DNA of 53,759 nucleotides from Paenibacillus sp. BSR1-1 (GTDB lineage Bacteria; Bacillota; Bacilli; Bacillales; Cytobacillaceae), in NCBI RefSeq assembly GCF_030403775.1, contig NZ_JAQMWQ010000034.1, positions 1 to 53,759 on the forward strand, given 5' to 3'. Made by a program: the position numbers and the translations under genes. How positions within the stretch are numbered: position 1 is the first letter of the stretch; every line of letters starts with the position of its first letter. The notes beneath the pieces were generated by a model. The model had not been told where the DNA came from and ran no database searches. It was given only the letters and a program-made list of their open reading frames with translations. Below are positions 1 to 8,185 of this stretch, in pieces.

Positions 1-126
1 GTTGATTAGCTCATAAAATAAAACGTTGGCTTCGTTTCAAATGAAACGAATATTATTGTTTGTTGACGTTTTTGTTTGTTTAGTTTTCAAAGAGCAATTT
101 CAACGTCGCCTAAAAGCGACTTTCTT
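1..126 (-). other. rRNA operon leader with boxA (operon continues beyond the left edge)
   Basis: Read on the minus strand, this is the transcribed leader of an rRNA operon whose 16S gene would begin just outside the window. A small GTCGC...GCGAC hairpin (104-120) is followed by the antitermination boxA TGCTCTTTGAAAA (84-96) and then by a 9-bp inverted repeat TTCGTTTCA/TGAAACGAA (32-51). Bacillus rRNA leaders carry the same TGCTCTTTGAAAACT string. No mature rRNA sequence is visible. Confidence 0.85.
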
Positions 127-155
127 ATCATACCAAGTTATTAACTTGAAGTCAA
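127..155 (-). promoter_or_regulatory. rRNA promoter P2 (SigA)
   Basis: On the minus strand, -35 TTGACT (150-155) and -10 TATGAT (127-132) are separated by exactly 17 bp. The site lies directly upstream of the boxA leader and is the promoter-proximal member of a tandem pair, the usual arrangement for Bacillus rRNA operons. Confidence 0.88.
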
Positions 156-209
156 TAACTTTTTTGTTTTTCTTTTTTTAATTCATGTTGTTTCGCAACA
201 ACGTTTATT

Positions 210-238
210 AATATACCACCAATTATCCTTCCATGCAA
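210..238 (-). promoter_or_regulatory. rRNA promoter P1 (SigA)
   Basis: On the minus strand, -35 TTGCAT (233-238) and -10 TATATT (210-215) have a 17-bp spacer, about 83 bp upstream of P2. Tandem P1/P2 promoters are typical of rRNA operons. Confidence 0.8.
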
Positions 239-298
239 TAGCTTTTTTATACTTTTTATGAAGAAATGTTAAAGTAGAAATATTCGAATTTCTCATAA

Positions 299-331
299 CA
301 AAAAAAGCACCGGATCCACCGGCACTTTTTT
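299..331 (-). terminator. lysS intrinsic terminator
   Basis: An 8-bp stem (arms 306-313 and 319-326, two G:U pairs on the minus-strand RNA) is followed by a run of U. It sits just after the lysS stop codon and separates lysS from the rRNA promoters. Confidence 0.85.
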
Positions 332-339
332 ATAATTTA

Positions 340-1824
340 TTATCGGTGACGCATTAGTGGGAATAATAGTACGTCACGAATTGAAGGAGAATTCGTTAAC
401 AGCATTACTAGACGGTCAATTCCAATTCCCAATCCGCCTGTAGGAGGCATACCATACTCTAATGCTTCGACGAAGTCTTCGTCCATCATATGGGCTTCAT
501 CATTACCCTGCTCGCGCTCTTTTAGCTGTGCTTCAAAGCGCTCTCTTTGATCAATTGGATCGTTAAGCTCAGTGAAGGCATTTGCATGCTCACGTGCTAC
601 GATAAATAACTCAAAACGATCAGTGAAGCGTGGATCTTCGTCATTCTTCTTGGCAAGCGGAGAGATTTCCACTGGGTGGCCAAAAATAAAGGTGGGCTGA
701 ATGAGCTTTTCCTCTACCATTTGCTCAAAGAACTCATTTACAATATGACCATAAAGCATGTTATCATTAATTTCTACTCCATGCTCCTTGGCATGCGCAC
801 GAGCCTCTTCCACGCTCATTTCCTTCCAGAAATCTACTCCTGTATATTCCTTGATAGCGTCTACCATGTGGAGTCTCTTCCATTCCGGCTTAAGGTCTAC
901 TTCGTGGTCGCCATATTGAATCGTGGTTGTTCCTACTACTTCTTGTGCAATATGGGCAATTAAATTTTCAGTTAAGCTCATGATATCACGGTAATCAGCA
1001 TATGCCTCATACAATTCAATCATTGTGAATTCTGGGTTGTGACGAGTAGAAACACCCTCGTTCCGGAATACACGGCCAATTTCATACACTTTTTCAAGGC
1101 CGCCGACAATCAAGCGTTTCAAGTGAAGTTCGATAGCAATCCGCATATATAATTGCATATCCAGCGCGTTATGATGCGTAATAAACGGACGTGCAGACGC
1201 ACCACCTGCAATGGAATGCATCATTGGTGTTTCTACTTCTAAATAGCCTTGATCATCTAAATAACGGCGCATCGCGCGAATAATTTTACTGCGGGCAATA
1301 AAAGTCGCTTTGCTTTCCTGGCTCATAATTAAATCCAAGTAACGCTGACGGTAGCGCTGCTCAACATCTTTTAGACCGTGGAATTTATCAGGAAGCGGAC
1401 GAAGTGCTTTTGTTAAGAATACAAATTCTTGAACCTTTACAGATAACTCTCCAACTTGAGTTTTAAATAGGGTTCCTGTTACTGCAATGATGTCCCCTAA
1501 ATCAGCAGAATCAAAGATTTCATACTGTTCTTCGCCGACTGCATCTTTCCTTACGTATACTTGCAATTGGCCGGTTAAGTCTTGAATATGGGCAAAACCT
1601 GCTTTTCCTTTTCCACGCTTTGTCATAATACGACCTGCGAGTGAAACAGAAACATTTTTTGCTTCAAGTTCTTCCTTTTCCAGCTCTCCATATTGTTCAA
1701 TCAATTCAAGGGTATTGTGAGAACGATCAAAGCGCTTGCCAAATGGGTCAAGTCCATTTTCACGCATGCTTTGCATTTTTTCCCGTCTGACCCTTAATTG
1801 GTCATTTAATTCTTCCTGACTCAT
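340..1824 (-). CDS. lysS: Lysyl-tRNA synthetase, class II
   Basis: This enzyme charges tRNA(Lys) with lysine in the cytoplasm. The 494-residue product has the usual length. An N-terminal OB-fold anticodon-binding domain (about residues 50-145) precedes the class II catalytic core. Motif 2 is seen in FRNEGVSTRHNPEFT and motif 3 in GGLGIGIDRLVMLL near the C terminus. A GGAG Shine-Dalgarno lies upstream of the ATG. It follows dusB after a terminator and ends at its own terminator before the rRNA promoters, as in B. subtilis. Its own promoter in the 125 bp upstream is not convincing by eye. Confidence 0.97.
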   Translation of the reverse strand: MSQEELNDQLRVRREKMQSMRENGLDPFGKRFDRSHNTLELIEQYGELEKEELEAKNVSVSLAGRIMTKRGKGKAGFAHIQDLTGQLQVYVRKDAVGEEQYEIFDSADLGDIIAVTGTLFKTQVGELSVKVQEFVFLTKALRPLPDKFHGLKDVEQRYRQRYLDLIMSQESKATFIARSKIIRAMRRYLDDQGYLEVETPMMHSIAGGASARPFITHHNALDMQLYMRIAIELHLKRLIVGGLEKVYEIGRVFRNEGVSTRHNPEFTMIELYEAYADYRDIMSLTENLIAHIAQEVVGTTTIQYGDHEVDLKPEWKRLHMVDAIKEYTGVDFWKEMSVEEARAHAKEHGVEINDNMLYGHIVNEFFEQMVEEKLIQPTFIFGHPVEISPLAKKNDEDPRFTDRFELFIVAREHANAFTELNDPIDQRERFEAQLKEREQGNDEAHMMDEDFVEALEYGMPPTGGLGIGIDRLVMLLTNSPSIRDVLLFPLMRHR

Positions 1825-1949
1825 GACTAATTCAACTCCATTACTTCTTTTTTATGTAAAACTAAAAAGAATACTCACCAATTTTTTTACATACTATATT
1901 ATTTTACACAAACTTGAGTATTCAGACATTAAAAATGTTTTTAGATAGA

Positions 1950-1982
1950 AGAAAAACTGCCAGTTTGTTCTACTGGCAGCTT
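1950..1982 (-). terminator. Terminator of the folate/dusB operon
   Basis: Minus-strand stem CTGCCAG/CTGGCAG (arms 1957-1963 and 1973-1979) is followed by TTTTTC, downstream of the dusB stop. It ends the operon before lysS. Confidence 0.8.
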
Positions 1983-2031
1983 GCATTCGTAAACAAAAGT
2001 ATTATAGAAAATGAGACAAAGAAAGTCAAAC

Positions 2032-3033
2032 TCAGCCAACAATTGCCTCGTTTTGTTCCATCTCCTCAACCTCTTGAACTAAACCATTTAACAAAAGGAC
2101 TAAATCTTCACGAGTATTGCACTCATTGATGGCGTTACGCACTCTTGCGTTTCCGCGCACTCCTTTTAAATACCAAGCAGCATGCTTGCGCATTTCACGA
2201 ACGGCAATATTTTCATTTTTCAAGGCAATTAATCGGTCTAAATGAAGAATACAAACATCAATTTTTTCCCGGACAGATGGTTCATCCATTAGCTTGCCTG
2301 TTTCTAGATATTGCACCGTGCGGTAGATCATCCATGGGTCTCCAAGCGCGGCGCGGCCGATCATGACGCCGTCAACACCTGTTTCATCGAGCATTCTCTT
2401 GGCATCCTGCGGGGTTTGTACATCACCATTCCCGATGAGTGGGATATTAACCGATTGCTTTACCTCACGAATAATGTCCCAGTTTGCATTTCCTTCATAC
2501 ATCTGCACACGGGTACGGCCGTGCAGGGCAACTGCCTTTCCGCCCGCTTTTTCAACCATTTGCGCATTTTTAACAGCGTAAATATGGTCTTCATCCCAGC
2601 CTATCCTCATTTTCACCGTAACTGGCTTTTCCACAGCATCCACAACTGCAGAGACCATTTCATAGATTTTATTTGGATCTAAGAGCCACTTGGCACCGGC
2701 GTCACATTTTGTAATTTTCGGTACCGGGCAGCCCATATTAATATCGATAATATCGGCATTGGTGTTTTGATCAACGAATCTTGCCGCTTCGACTAGCGTT
2801 TCTTTTTCGCCGCCGAAAATTTGCAGGCTAAGCGGTTTTTCCCGCTCATCAATATACAGCATATTCATCGTTTTTTCGTTTTTAAGAACGATTCCTTTAT
2901 CACTGACCATTTCCGCACAAACCAAACCAGCACCAAACTCTTTTACCGTTAAACGGAATGCAGAGTTACATACGCCGGCCATTGGTGCTAAAACGACTTG
3001 GTTCTTCATTTCAATATCACCGATTTTCAACAT
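2032..3033 (-). CDS. dusB: tRNA-dihydrouridine synthase B
   Basis: An FMN-dependent enzyme that reduces uridine to dihydrouridine in the tRNA D-loop region. The 333 residues equal the B. subtilis DusB1 (YacF) length. The TIM-barrel start VVLAPMAGV is visible, and the catalytic cysteine lies at residue 102 in INMGCPVPKI. The phosphate-binding segment GNGDV and the DGVMIGRAALGDPW motif follow. An AGGAGG Shine-Dalgarno sits 7 nt before the ATG. It is the last gene of the folP-folB-folK-yazB-dusB run, 11 bp after yazB. Confidence 0.96.
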   Translation of the reverse strand: MLKIGDIEMKNQVVLAPMAGVCNSAFRLTVKEFGAGLVCAEMVSDKGIVLKNEKTMNMLYIDEREKPLSLQIFGGEKETLVEAARFVDQNTNADIIDINMGCPVPKITKCDAGAKWLLDPNKIYEMVSAVVDAVEKPVTVKMRIGWDEDHIYAVKNAQMVEKAGGKAVALHGRTRVQMYEGNANWDIIREVKQSVNIPLIGNGDVQTPQDAKRMLDETGVDGVMIGRAALGDPWMIYRTVQYLETGKLMDEPSVREKIDVCILHLDRLIALKNENIAVREMRKHAAWYLKGVRGNARVRNAINECNTREDLVLLLNGLVQEVEEMEQNEAIVG

Positions 3034-3044
3034 CTAACAACCTC

Positions 3045-3251
3045 CTATTCTTTTGGTGTTAAATCATCTATGGTAATTTTTAAGGAATGTGCAATTCTCT
3101 CGAGTAATTCCCCTGCTGGCAGGCGGTTTCCCCTTTCAATCTCTCCTAAGATGGACACTGATACACCTAGCTGCCTTGAAAAGCTTTCCTGTGTATATCC
3201 TTTTAGCTTTCGATAGGCACGAATTCGTCTTCCCCATTTTTCCGCTTCCAT
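3045..3251 (-). CDS. yazB: Small XRE-family helix-turn-helix protein YazB
   Basis: A 68-residue protein made almost entirely of a Cro/C1-type helix-turn-helix, recognisable from the pattern YTQESFSRQLGVSVS then LGEIERGNRLP. It probably binds DNA, but its target is unknown. It starts inside the end of folK (49-bp overlap, different frame), as in B. subtilis, so it is translationally tied to the folate operon. A GGAG sequence precedes the ATG. Confidence 0.88.
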   Translation of the reverse strand: MEAEKWGRRIRAYRKLKGYTQESFSRQLGVSVSILGEIERGNRLPAGELLERIAHSLKITIDDLTPKE

Positions 3252-3730
3252 ATTCTGACTCCTTCTTTATCTGGTAATTCATTTAACCATGCTTCAAGAG
3301 GTTTATCTTTGATAGGTAATCTACTATCATGATTAATTTCTAAAAATGGAATCATAACAAAGGCCCGCTCTAGCATCCTAGGGTGCGGAACCATTAGCTT
3401 CTCTGTTTCAATATTTTCTTGGTTAAAGGTCAGAATGTCAAGGTCTATTGTCCTTGGCCCCCACTTTATTTCCCTTTTTCTCCCAAGTTCAAATTCCGTT
3501 GTTAAACATCTATCTAGTAGTTCATTTGCATTCAATTCAGTGGTAATCTCAATCACCATATTTAAAAATAAATCCTGGTCTTCATATCCGACAGGATCTG
3601 TTTCATAAATGGAAGAATAATTTACCAGCTTAATTTTGGAATGACTTGTTAGTTTTTTAATTGCACTTACCATATTATCATAACGGTTTCCCATGTTAGA
3701 GCCAAGGGCAATAAATGCTGTATTTTCCAC
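3203..3730 (-). CDS. folK: 6-hydroxymethyl-7,8-dihydropterin pyrophosphokinase
   Basis: Transfers pyrophosphate from ATP to 6-hydroxymethyl-dihydropterin, the step before dihydropteroate synthase in folate synthesis. The 175-residue protein shows the family N terminus FIALGSNMGNR and the signature GPRTIDLDILTF. The start is a GTG with GAGGAG upstream that overlaps the folB end, consistent with coupled translation. The 3' end overlaps yazB. Confidence 0.95.
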   Translation of the reverse strand: MENTAFIALGSNMGNRYDNMVSAIKKLTSHSKIKLVNYSSIYETDPVGYEDQDLFLNMVIEITTELNANELLDRCLTTEFELGRKREIKWGPRTIDLDILTFNQENIETEKLMVPHPRMLERAFVMIPFLEINHDSRLPIKDKPLEAWLNELPDKEGVRIWKRKNGEDEFVPIES

Positions 3731-3732
3731 TT

Positions 3733-4092
3733 TTATCTACTCCTCGTTATTTCTACAGCAACGGATTTGTAATGTCCCGGAATCGGCGGGTCCGGTTTAA
3801 TCACCTTCACCGTCACTTCATCAATAAGCGGGAATGCAGCCAGCACACTTCCAGCCACTTTATCAGCAACCGCTTCAAGTAATTTAAAAGGAGTTCCTTC
3901 GACGATTTCCTTACATAATTGATAAAGCTCGCCATAATTTACGGAATGCTTCAGTTCATCGGTTTCGCCCGCTCTTTTTAACTCTAAGGAAACGGTTAAG
4001 TCGACGATAAAACGCTGGCCAAGTCTGGTCTCTTCCGGGAAAACCCCGTGATATCCATAGAACTCCATTTGGTTCACAAATATTTTATCCAA
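3733..4092 (-). CDS. folB: Dihydroneopterin aldolase
   Basis: Cleaves 7,8-dihydroneopterin to 6-hydroxymethyl-dihydropterin in the folate pathway. It is 119 residues with the family motif FYGYHGVFPEE near the N terminus and the conserved VKVIKPDPPIPGHY segment near the end. Translation starts at a TTG that overlaps the folP stop by 8 nt, so folP and folB are probably coupled. Confidence 0.95.
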   Translation of the reverse strand: MDKIFVNQMEFYGYHGVFPEETRLGQRFIVDLTVSLELKRAGETDELKHSVNYGELYQLCKEIVEGTPFKLLEAVADKVAGSVLAAFPLIDEVTVKVIKPDPPIPGHYKSVAVEITRSR

Positions 4093-4927
4093 TCACTTCA
4101 CCCTTCCCCATTAGTGCGTCCATCATTTTGGCCATCCGGCTCATTTCCTTAACATCATGAATTCGAATGATTTGACAACCCTTTTGAATTCCGTAGCAAA
4201 TGGTTGCACCTGTTCCTTCCATCCTTTGATCAACGGGGAGATTTAACGCTTGTCCAATCATGGTTTTTCTAGATGTACCTAAAAGAACAGGATAACCCAG
4301 CATGACAAACTTATCTAAATTCTGCATGGTTAGAAGATTTTCCTGATAGTTTCTGGCAAAGCCGATACCTGGGTCGAGGATAATTTTTTCATCCTTTACT
4401 CCTGCTTTTTTTACGATTGCAATACTTTCATAAAGGTCATTTAAAACATCTCTTATAAAAGAACTGTAGTTTCGTTCATGGCGGTTATGCATTAATACGA
4501 TTGGAACATCATACTGGGCAGCTACCTCCGCCATTTGATCATCTGCTTTTGCTCCCCAAATATCATTAATGATATGAGCTCCTGCTTCAATTGCCTGCTT
4601 GGCTACCTCTGCCTTATATGTATCGATGGAAATCGGTATTTGGACGTTCTCAGAAATAGCCTTAATAACTGGAATGACCCGTTCGAGTTCTTCCTCTGCT
4701 GAAACAGCCGCAAAACCCGGACGTGTTGATTCGCCGCCGATATCAATAATATCCGCACCATTCGCCGCCATTTCCTTTGCATGGCGGACTGCATGTTCAA
4801 TTTGATTGAATTTACCGCCATCCGAAAAGGAATCTGGAGTTGCATTTAAAATTCCCATCACGATTGTTTTTTTTCGAAAGTCTAAGGTATATGGACCGCA
4901 ATGAATTTGTTCTTGAGCTGTACTCAT
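4085..4927 (-). CDS. folP: Dihydropteroate synthase
   Basis: Condenses 6-hydroxymethyl-dihydropterin pyrophosphate with p-aminobenzoate; this is the sulfonamide target (sul). It has 280 residues with the classic loops: NATPDSFSDGGKF, DIGGESTRPG and LLGTSRKT. A GGGGG stretch precedes the ATG. In B. subtilis it is preceded by pabB-pabA-pabC. Here it is the first gene of its operon, with its own promoter right after the cysK terminator. Confidence 0.97.
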   Translation of the reverse strand: MSTAQEQIHCGPYTLDFRKKTIVMGILNATPDSFSDGGKFNQIEHAVRHAKEMAANGADIIDIGGESTRPGFAAVSAEEELERVIPVIKAISENVQIPISIDTYKAEVAKQAIEAGAHIINDIWGAKADDQMAEVAAQYDVPIVLMHNRHERNYSSFIRDVLNDLYESIAIVKKAGVKDEKIILDPGIGFARNYQENLLTMQNLDKFVMLGYPVLLGTSRKTMIGQALNLPVDQRMEGTGATICYGIQKGCQIIRIHDVKEMSRMAKMMDALMGKGEVIG

Positions 4928-4956
4928 CCTTATGCCCCCTATTAAATACTTCTTTT

Positions 4957-4986
4957 ATCATACATGATATGGCCAATCATATACAA
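4957..4986 (-). promoter_or_regulatory. Candidate SigA promoter of the folP operon
   Basis: Minus strand: -35 TTGTAT (4981-4986), 18-bp spacer, -10 TATGAT (4957-4962). The spacer holds an imperfect inverted repeat around GGCC (ATGATT...ATATCAT) that could be an operator; that part is inference. Confidence 0.65.
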
Positions 4987-5019
4987 AAAAAAGAAGTGTC
5001 GGCAAATGCCAACACCTCC
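4987..5019 (-). terminator. cysK intrinsic terminator
   Basis: A stem GTGTTGGC/GCCGACAC with a 4-nt loop is followed by a run of eight T on the minus strand, immediately after cysK and directly abutting the folP -35 box. Confidence 0.85.
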
Positions 5020-5028
5020 TAAGTAATT

Positions 5029-5958
5029 TTACTCAGCTTCATATTGATAAAGCGGTGTACTTAAGTAACGTTCTCCGTTATCCGGAATAATCGCAAGCAC
5101 TTTTTTACCTTTGCCTAATTGTTGAGCAACTTTTAATGCTGCAGAAATAGCGGCTCCAGAAGAGATACCGCCTAGAATTCCTTCTTCTCTGGCAGCACGG
5201 CGGGAAGCTTCAAATGCTTCTTCTGTATTAATTTGGATAACTTCATCATAGATTTCTGTGTTAAGCGTATCAGGGATAAAGCCTGCTCCAAGTCCTTGCA
5301 GCTTATGCGGGCCAGGTTTTCCGCCAGATAGGACTGGAGAATCCTGCGGCTCAACTGCAACAATTTTTACATTAGGGAATTTTTCGCGAAGAACACTTCC
5401 CGCTCCTGAAATGGTCCCTCCTGTTCCAATTCCTGAAACAAACGCATCTAATTGATCCATTTGCTCGGCAATTTCTTTACCTGTTGTTCTTCTGTGAACC
5501 TCAGGGTTAGCCTGGTTTTTGAACTGCTGCGGCATGAAATAGCCATTTTCAGATGCAAGAGCCTCTGCACGGGCGATGGCTCCCTTCATACCTTCTGGTC
5601 CAGGTGTTAACACAAGCTCACCACCATAGGCGCGTAGAAGGTTTCTTCTTTCTAAACTCATTGTTTCCGGCATTACAAAAATCGCTTTGTATCCTTTGGC
5701 AGCTGCAATCATTGCAAGTCCAATTCCAGTATTACCGCTTGTCGGTTCAATAATTGTATCAACACCAGGCTTAATTAAGCCTTGTTCTTCTGCCGCTTCA
5801 ATCATCGCTAAACCAATACGGTCCTTTACACTGCTGCCAGGGTTAAAATATTCTAGCTTTAAGTAAACCTCAGCGCTATTTTCATCTACTAATCTGTTTA
5901 ATTTTACGATTGGTGTTTGACCAACTAATTCTGCTACAGAATTTGCAACACGTACCAT
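5029..5958 (-). CDS. cysK: Cysteine synthase A (O-acetylserine thiol-lyase)
   Basis: A PLP enzyme that makes cysteine from O-acetylserine and sulfide. The start chosen is the ATG giving MVRVANSVAELVG, 310 residues. It has a good ribosome site (AGGGGTG, 7 nt), and the family normally begins here; an upstream in-frame ATG at 5988 would add ten unlikely residues. PLP lysine K45 lies in NPGSSVKDR; TSGNTG and GIGTGGT are the substrate and phosphate loops. In B. subtilis CysK also partners the repressor CymR. Confidence 0.97.
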   Translation of the reverse strand: MVRVANSVAELVGQTPIVKLNRLVDENSAEVYLKLEYFNPGSSVKDRIGLAMIEAAEEQGLIKPGVDTIIEPTSGNTGIGLAMIAAAKGYKAIFVMPETMSLERRNLLRAYGGELVLTPGPEGMKGAIARAEALASENGYFMPQQFKNQANPEVHRRTTGKEIAEQMDQLDAFVSGIGTGGTISGAGSVLREKFPNVKIVAVEPQDSPVLSGGKPGPHKLQGLGAGFIPDTLNTEIYDEVIQINTEEAFEASRRAAREEGILGGISSGAAISAALKVAQQLGKGKKVLAIIPDNGERYLSTPLYQYEAE

Positions 5959-6004
5959 AAAGGACACCCCTATTCCGAGTAATTTCATTGGATTTATATT
6001 ATTA

Positions 6005-6034
6005 AATTTACCAGTTACATAGTCCTATTGTCAA
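6005..6034 (-). promoter_or_regulatory. cysK promoter (SigA)
   Basis: Minus strand: -35 TTGACA (6029-6034), 18-bp spacer, -10 TAAATT (6005-6010). The AT-rich region just downstream contains ATTGGATTT-type sequence on the plus strand that could be a CymR site, but I cannot confirm this by eye. Confidence 0.7.
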
Positions 6035-6086
6035 TTGTTTTGTTTGTAGAATTATGAAAATATTTTAAAAATACTATATAAACTTG

Positions 6087-6283
6087 CCTGTTGATTTCCA
6101 CTTCAGGCGCTTCGCGCACCTTAGGGCAGCTCGGGGAGCCTCCTCGGCGCTTCAACGCCTGCGGGGTCTCCCCTGTGCCGTACTCCCGCAGGACATTGAA
6201 CTGCAACCTCGGATCCGCCCACGCACGAAGGAAATGCGATAGCATTTTCGAGGAGTCTCGCGCCTTTCACTCCAATCAACAGG
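6087..6283. repeat. GC-rich repeat with perfect 10-bp terminal inverted repeats
   Basis: About 197 bp in the cysK-yacD gap, much richer in G+C than its neighbours. It is bounded by CCTGTTGATT (6087-6096) and AATCAACAGG (6274-6283), a perfect inverted pair. Internal motifs are CAGGCGCTTCGCGC, GGGGAGCCTCCTCGGCGCTTC, and GGAGTCTCGCGCC near the right end. I recognise the general sequence as a dispersed intergenic repeat common in Bacillaceae genomes. No transposase gene is present, so it would be a non-autonomous element. Reading frames across it look like chance. Confidence 0.75.
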
Positions 6284-6321
6284 GGTAAAAAATTAGCATT
6301 GTTCTTTTAACTCGACTATAA

Positions 6322-6357
6322 AAAAAGAAAACACAGAATAGTACCGTGTTTTCTTTT
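6322..6357. terminator. yacD terminator (symmetric)
   Basis: Long AT-rich stem AAAGAAAACAC/GTGTTTTCTTT, flanked by A and T runs so it could stop transcription in both directions, directly at the yacD 3' end. Confidence 0.75.
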
Positions 6358-7249
6358 ATTCCTTATTCTTGCCATAAAACCAGTCAACTTTTGCTTCGTC
6401 CCAGAAAGTTGCTGCTGATGCAGGTTTTTTCATTTGATCGAGAGCAATTTGCCTGCGAAGTTGATTCTTTACCTCGGAAAAAGAATAGGTTTCTCCGCTA
6501 ATTTTCCCTTCAAGCTTAATTAAAGCATACCCTTGCTCTACTTTGATTGGTTTACTGTATTTCCCCTTTTTTAGCTTTTTAGCTGTCTGGAGATAAAGTT
6601 TAGGGTAGCGCTCATCCTCTTCCGTGATAAAACCAATATCCCCGCCTTCATTTGCGGAAAACTCATCTATGGATTTTTCCATTGCCAGTGCAGAAAAGCT
6701 GGAGCCATGGGCCAATTCCTTTGATGCCTTAACAGCTTCTGCCTTTGTTTTCACAATGATATGCGATAAATGGTAGGCATCCGGTACATCAAAAAGATCT
6801 TTATTCTTTTCATAATAGCTTTTTAATTCTTTATTTGAGATCTCTACATCTCTCGTTAAAAGCTCTTCTAATAAAAGAGTGCTGCGAATTTGTTCCTTCC
6901 ACTTTTTCTCATTGGCCTGTTTTTTTGGACTAAAAGTATTATAAGTGGTCTGAAGCATGCGATATTCACGTTCAACATCTTCATCCGCAATTTCAATATC
7001 GTATTTGGCCGCCATTTCTTCAATGACCTTTTGATCAACCATTTCCTTTAAGACGTCTTTGCCATATCTTGTTTCAAGTTCATTCAGCCAATCTTGTCTC
7101 GAAATGGTCTTTTTCCCGATTGTCGCTACCGCCTCATCATTGACCAATGCTCCATTTGCCTCGTTCACCTTAGATAAGAAAAAGGCAGCCGTCAGGCAAT
7201 TAAGCATAATGAGGGCAGCAATCACCATCCAAAGCTGCTTCCTGCCCAA
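6356..7249 (-). CDS. yacD: PrsA-like membrane-anchored peptidyl-prolyl isomerase YacD
   Basis: 297 residues, the same length as B. subtilis YacD. One hydrophobic N-terminal segment (about 7-27) anchors or exports it, with no lipobox cysteine as in PrsA. A SurA-like N-terminal helical region follows, and then a PpiC/parvulin domain (about residues 155-250; HLSHIIVKTKAEA ... GGDIGFITEEDERYP). It probably assists folding of exported proteins. Start is TTG with GGGGGAG upstream. It lies downstream of coaX and hslO. Confidence 0.88.
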   Translation of the reverse strand: MGRKQLWMVIAALIMLNCLTAAFFLSKVNEANGALVNDEAVATIGKKTISRQDWLNELETRYGKDVLKEMVDQKVIEEMAAKYDIEIADEDVEREYRMLQTTYNTFSPKKQANEKKWKEQIRSTLLLEELLTRDVEISNKELKSYYEKNKDLFDVPDAYHLSHIIVKTKAEAVKASKELAHGSSFSALAMEKSIDEFSANEGGDIGFITEEDERYPKLYLQTAKKLKKGKYSKPIKVEQGYALIKLEGKISGETYSFSEVKNQLRRQIALDQMKKPASAATFWDEAKVDWFYGKNKE

Positions 7250-7273
7250 CCGGTTCTCCCCCTAATGATTCTC

Positions 7274-8152
7274 TTATTTCGCCTCTTTTTTAAGTTCTTC
7301 TAATTCTTCTTTTGTGAATAGGTATTTTTCATTGCAGAAATGACAGTGTGCCTCAGCTTGTCCGTCTTCTACTATCATATCATTAATTTCCTTTGTGCCT
7401 AGGCCGACGATCGCATCAGCAAAGCGCTCCTTAGAACAGGAACATTGAAATCCAACTGGCATAGTTTCAAGTATCTTTACATTTTCCTTGCCAAAAAGCT
7501 CCTCCAATATATCCTCTGGAGTTAAACCGCGTTCAATTAATTTGGATACCGGTTCAATTGTTTTTAACCGTTCTTCCATCTTGGAAATAATTTCATCTTC
7601 AATCCCCGGCATTAATTGAAAAATAAAGCCTCCTGCAGCCAAAATTGAATCATCTGGATTCACTAAAACCCCGACACCTACGGAGGATGGTACCTGCTCA
7701 GAAGTGGCGAAGTAGTAAGTAAAGTCTTCCCCTAATTCCCCTGATACGATCGGTACCTGTCCTGAAAAGAAATCACGCAGCCCGACATCCTTCACGACGG
7801 ATAACAGGCCATCGGTTCCGACCGCGCGGCGGACATCAAGCTTGCCATTTTCATTCGATTCAAAGTCGACCTCCGGATGAGTTACATAGCCGCGGACCTC
7901 ACCTTTAGCATTACTGTCAACTAAAATAGGACCAAGCGGACCACCGCCGTCAATTTTAATCGTCAGCTTATCGTCTCCTTTTAGCATGGCCCCCATCATC
8001 ACCCCTGCGGTCATCGTGCGGCCAAGTGCAGCCGACGCTGTTCTCCAGGTTTGGTGGCGGCGCTGCGCCTCACGAACCGTTTCAGTAGTACGGACCGCAT
8101 AAGCGCGAATATTTCCATCATAGGCAAGTGCCTTAACTAGATAATCCTTCAT
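7274..8152 (-). CDS. hslO: Redox-regulated chaperone Hsp33
   Basis: A holdase chaperone activated by oxidation. The 292-residue protein carries the C-terminal zinc cysteines as CSC followed by CHFC, the redox switch of the family. I chose ATG at 8152 because AAAGGAG lies 7 nt upstream. A TTG six bases further upstream is too close to that site. It sits between coaX and yacD, the standard Bacillus order. Confidence 0.95.
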   Translation of the reverse strand: MKDYLVKALAYDGNIRAYAVRTTETVREAQRRHQTWRTASAALGRTMTAGVMMGAMLKGDDKLTIKIDGGGPLGPILVDSNAKGEVRGYVTHPEVDFESNENGKLDVRRAVGTDGLLSVVKDVGLRDFFSGQVPIVSGELGEDFTYYFATSEQVPSSVGVGVLVNPDDSILAAGGFIFQLMPGIEDEIISKMEERLKTIEPVSKLIERGLTPEDILEELFGKENVKILETMPVGFQCSCSKERFADAIVGLGTKEINDMIVEDGQAEAHCHFCNEKYLFTKEELEELKKEAK

Positions 8153-8185
8153 TGTCAAACTCCTTTCGTGCTGTCCCTTCTTAGG

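Noticed and set aside
1914..2129. Short plus-strand frame between lysS and dusB
   Set aside because: It overlaps the dusB terminator hairpin and the dusB 3' end and has no ribosome site.
6091..6288. Reading frames through the GC-rich element upstream of cysK
   Set aside because: They follow the repeat's composition, lack ribosome sites and run in both strands equally.
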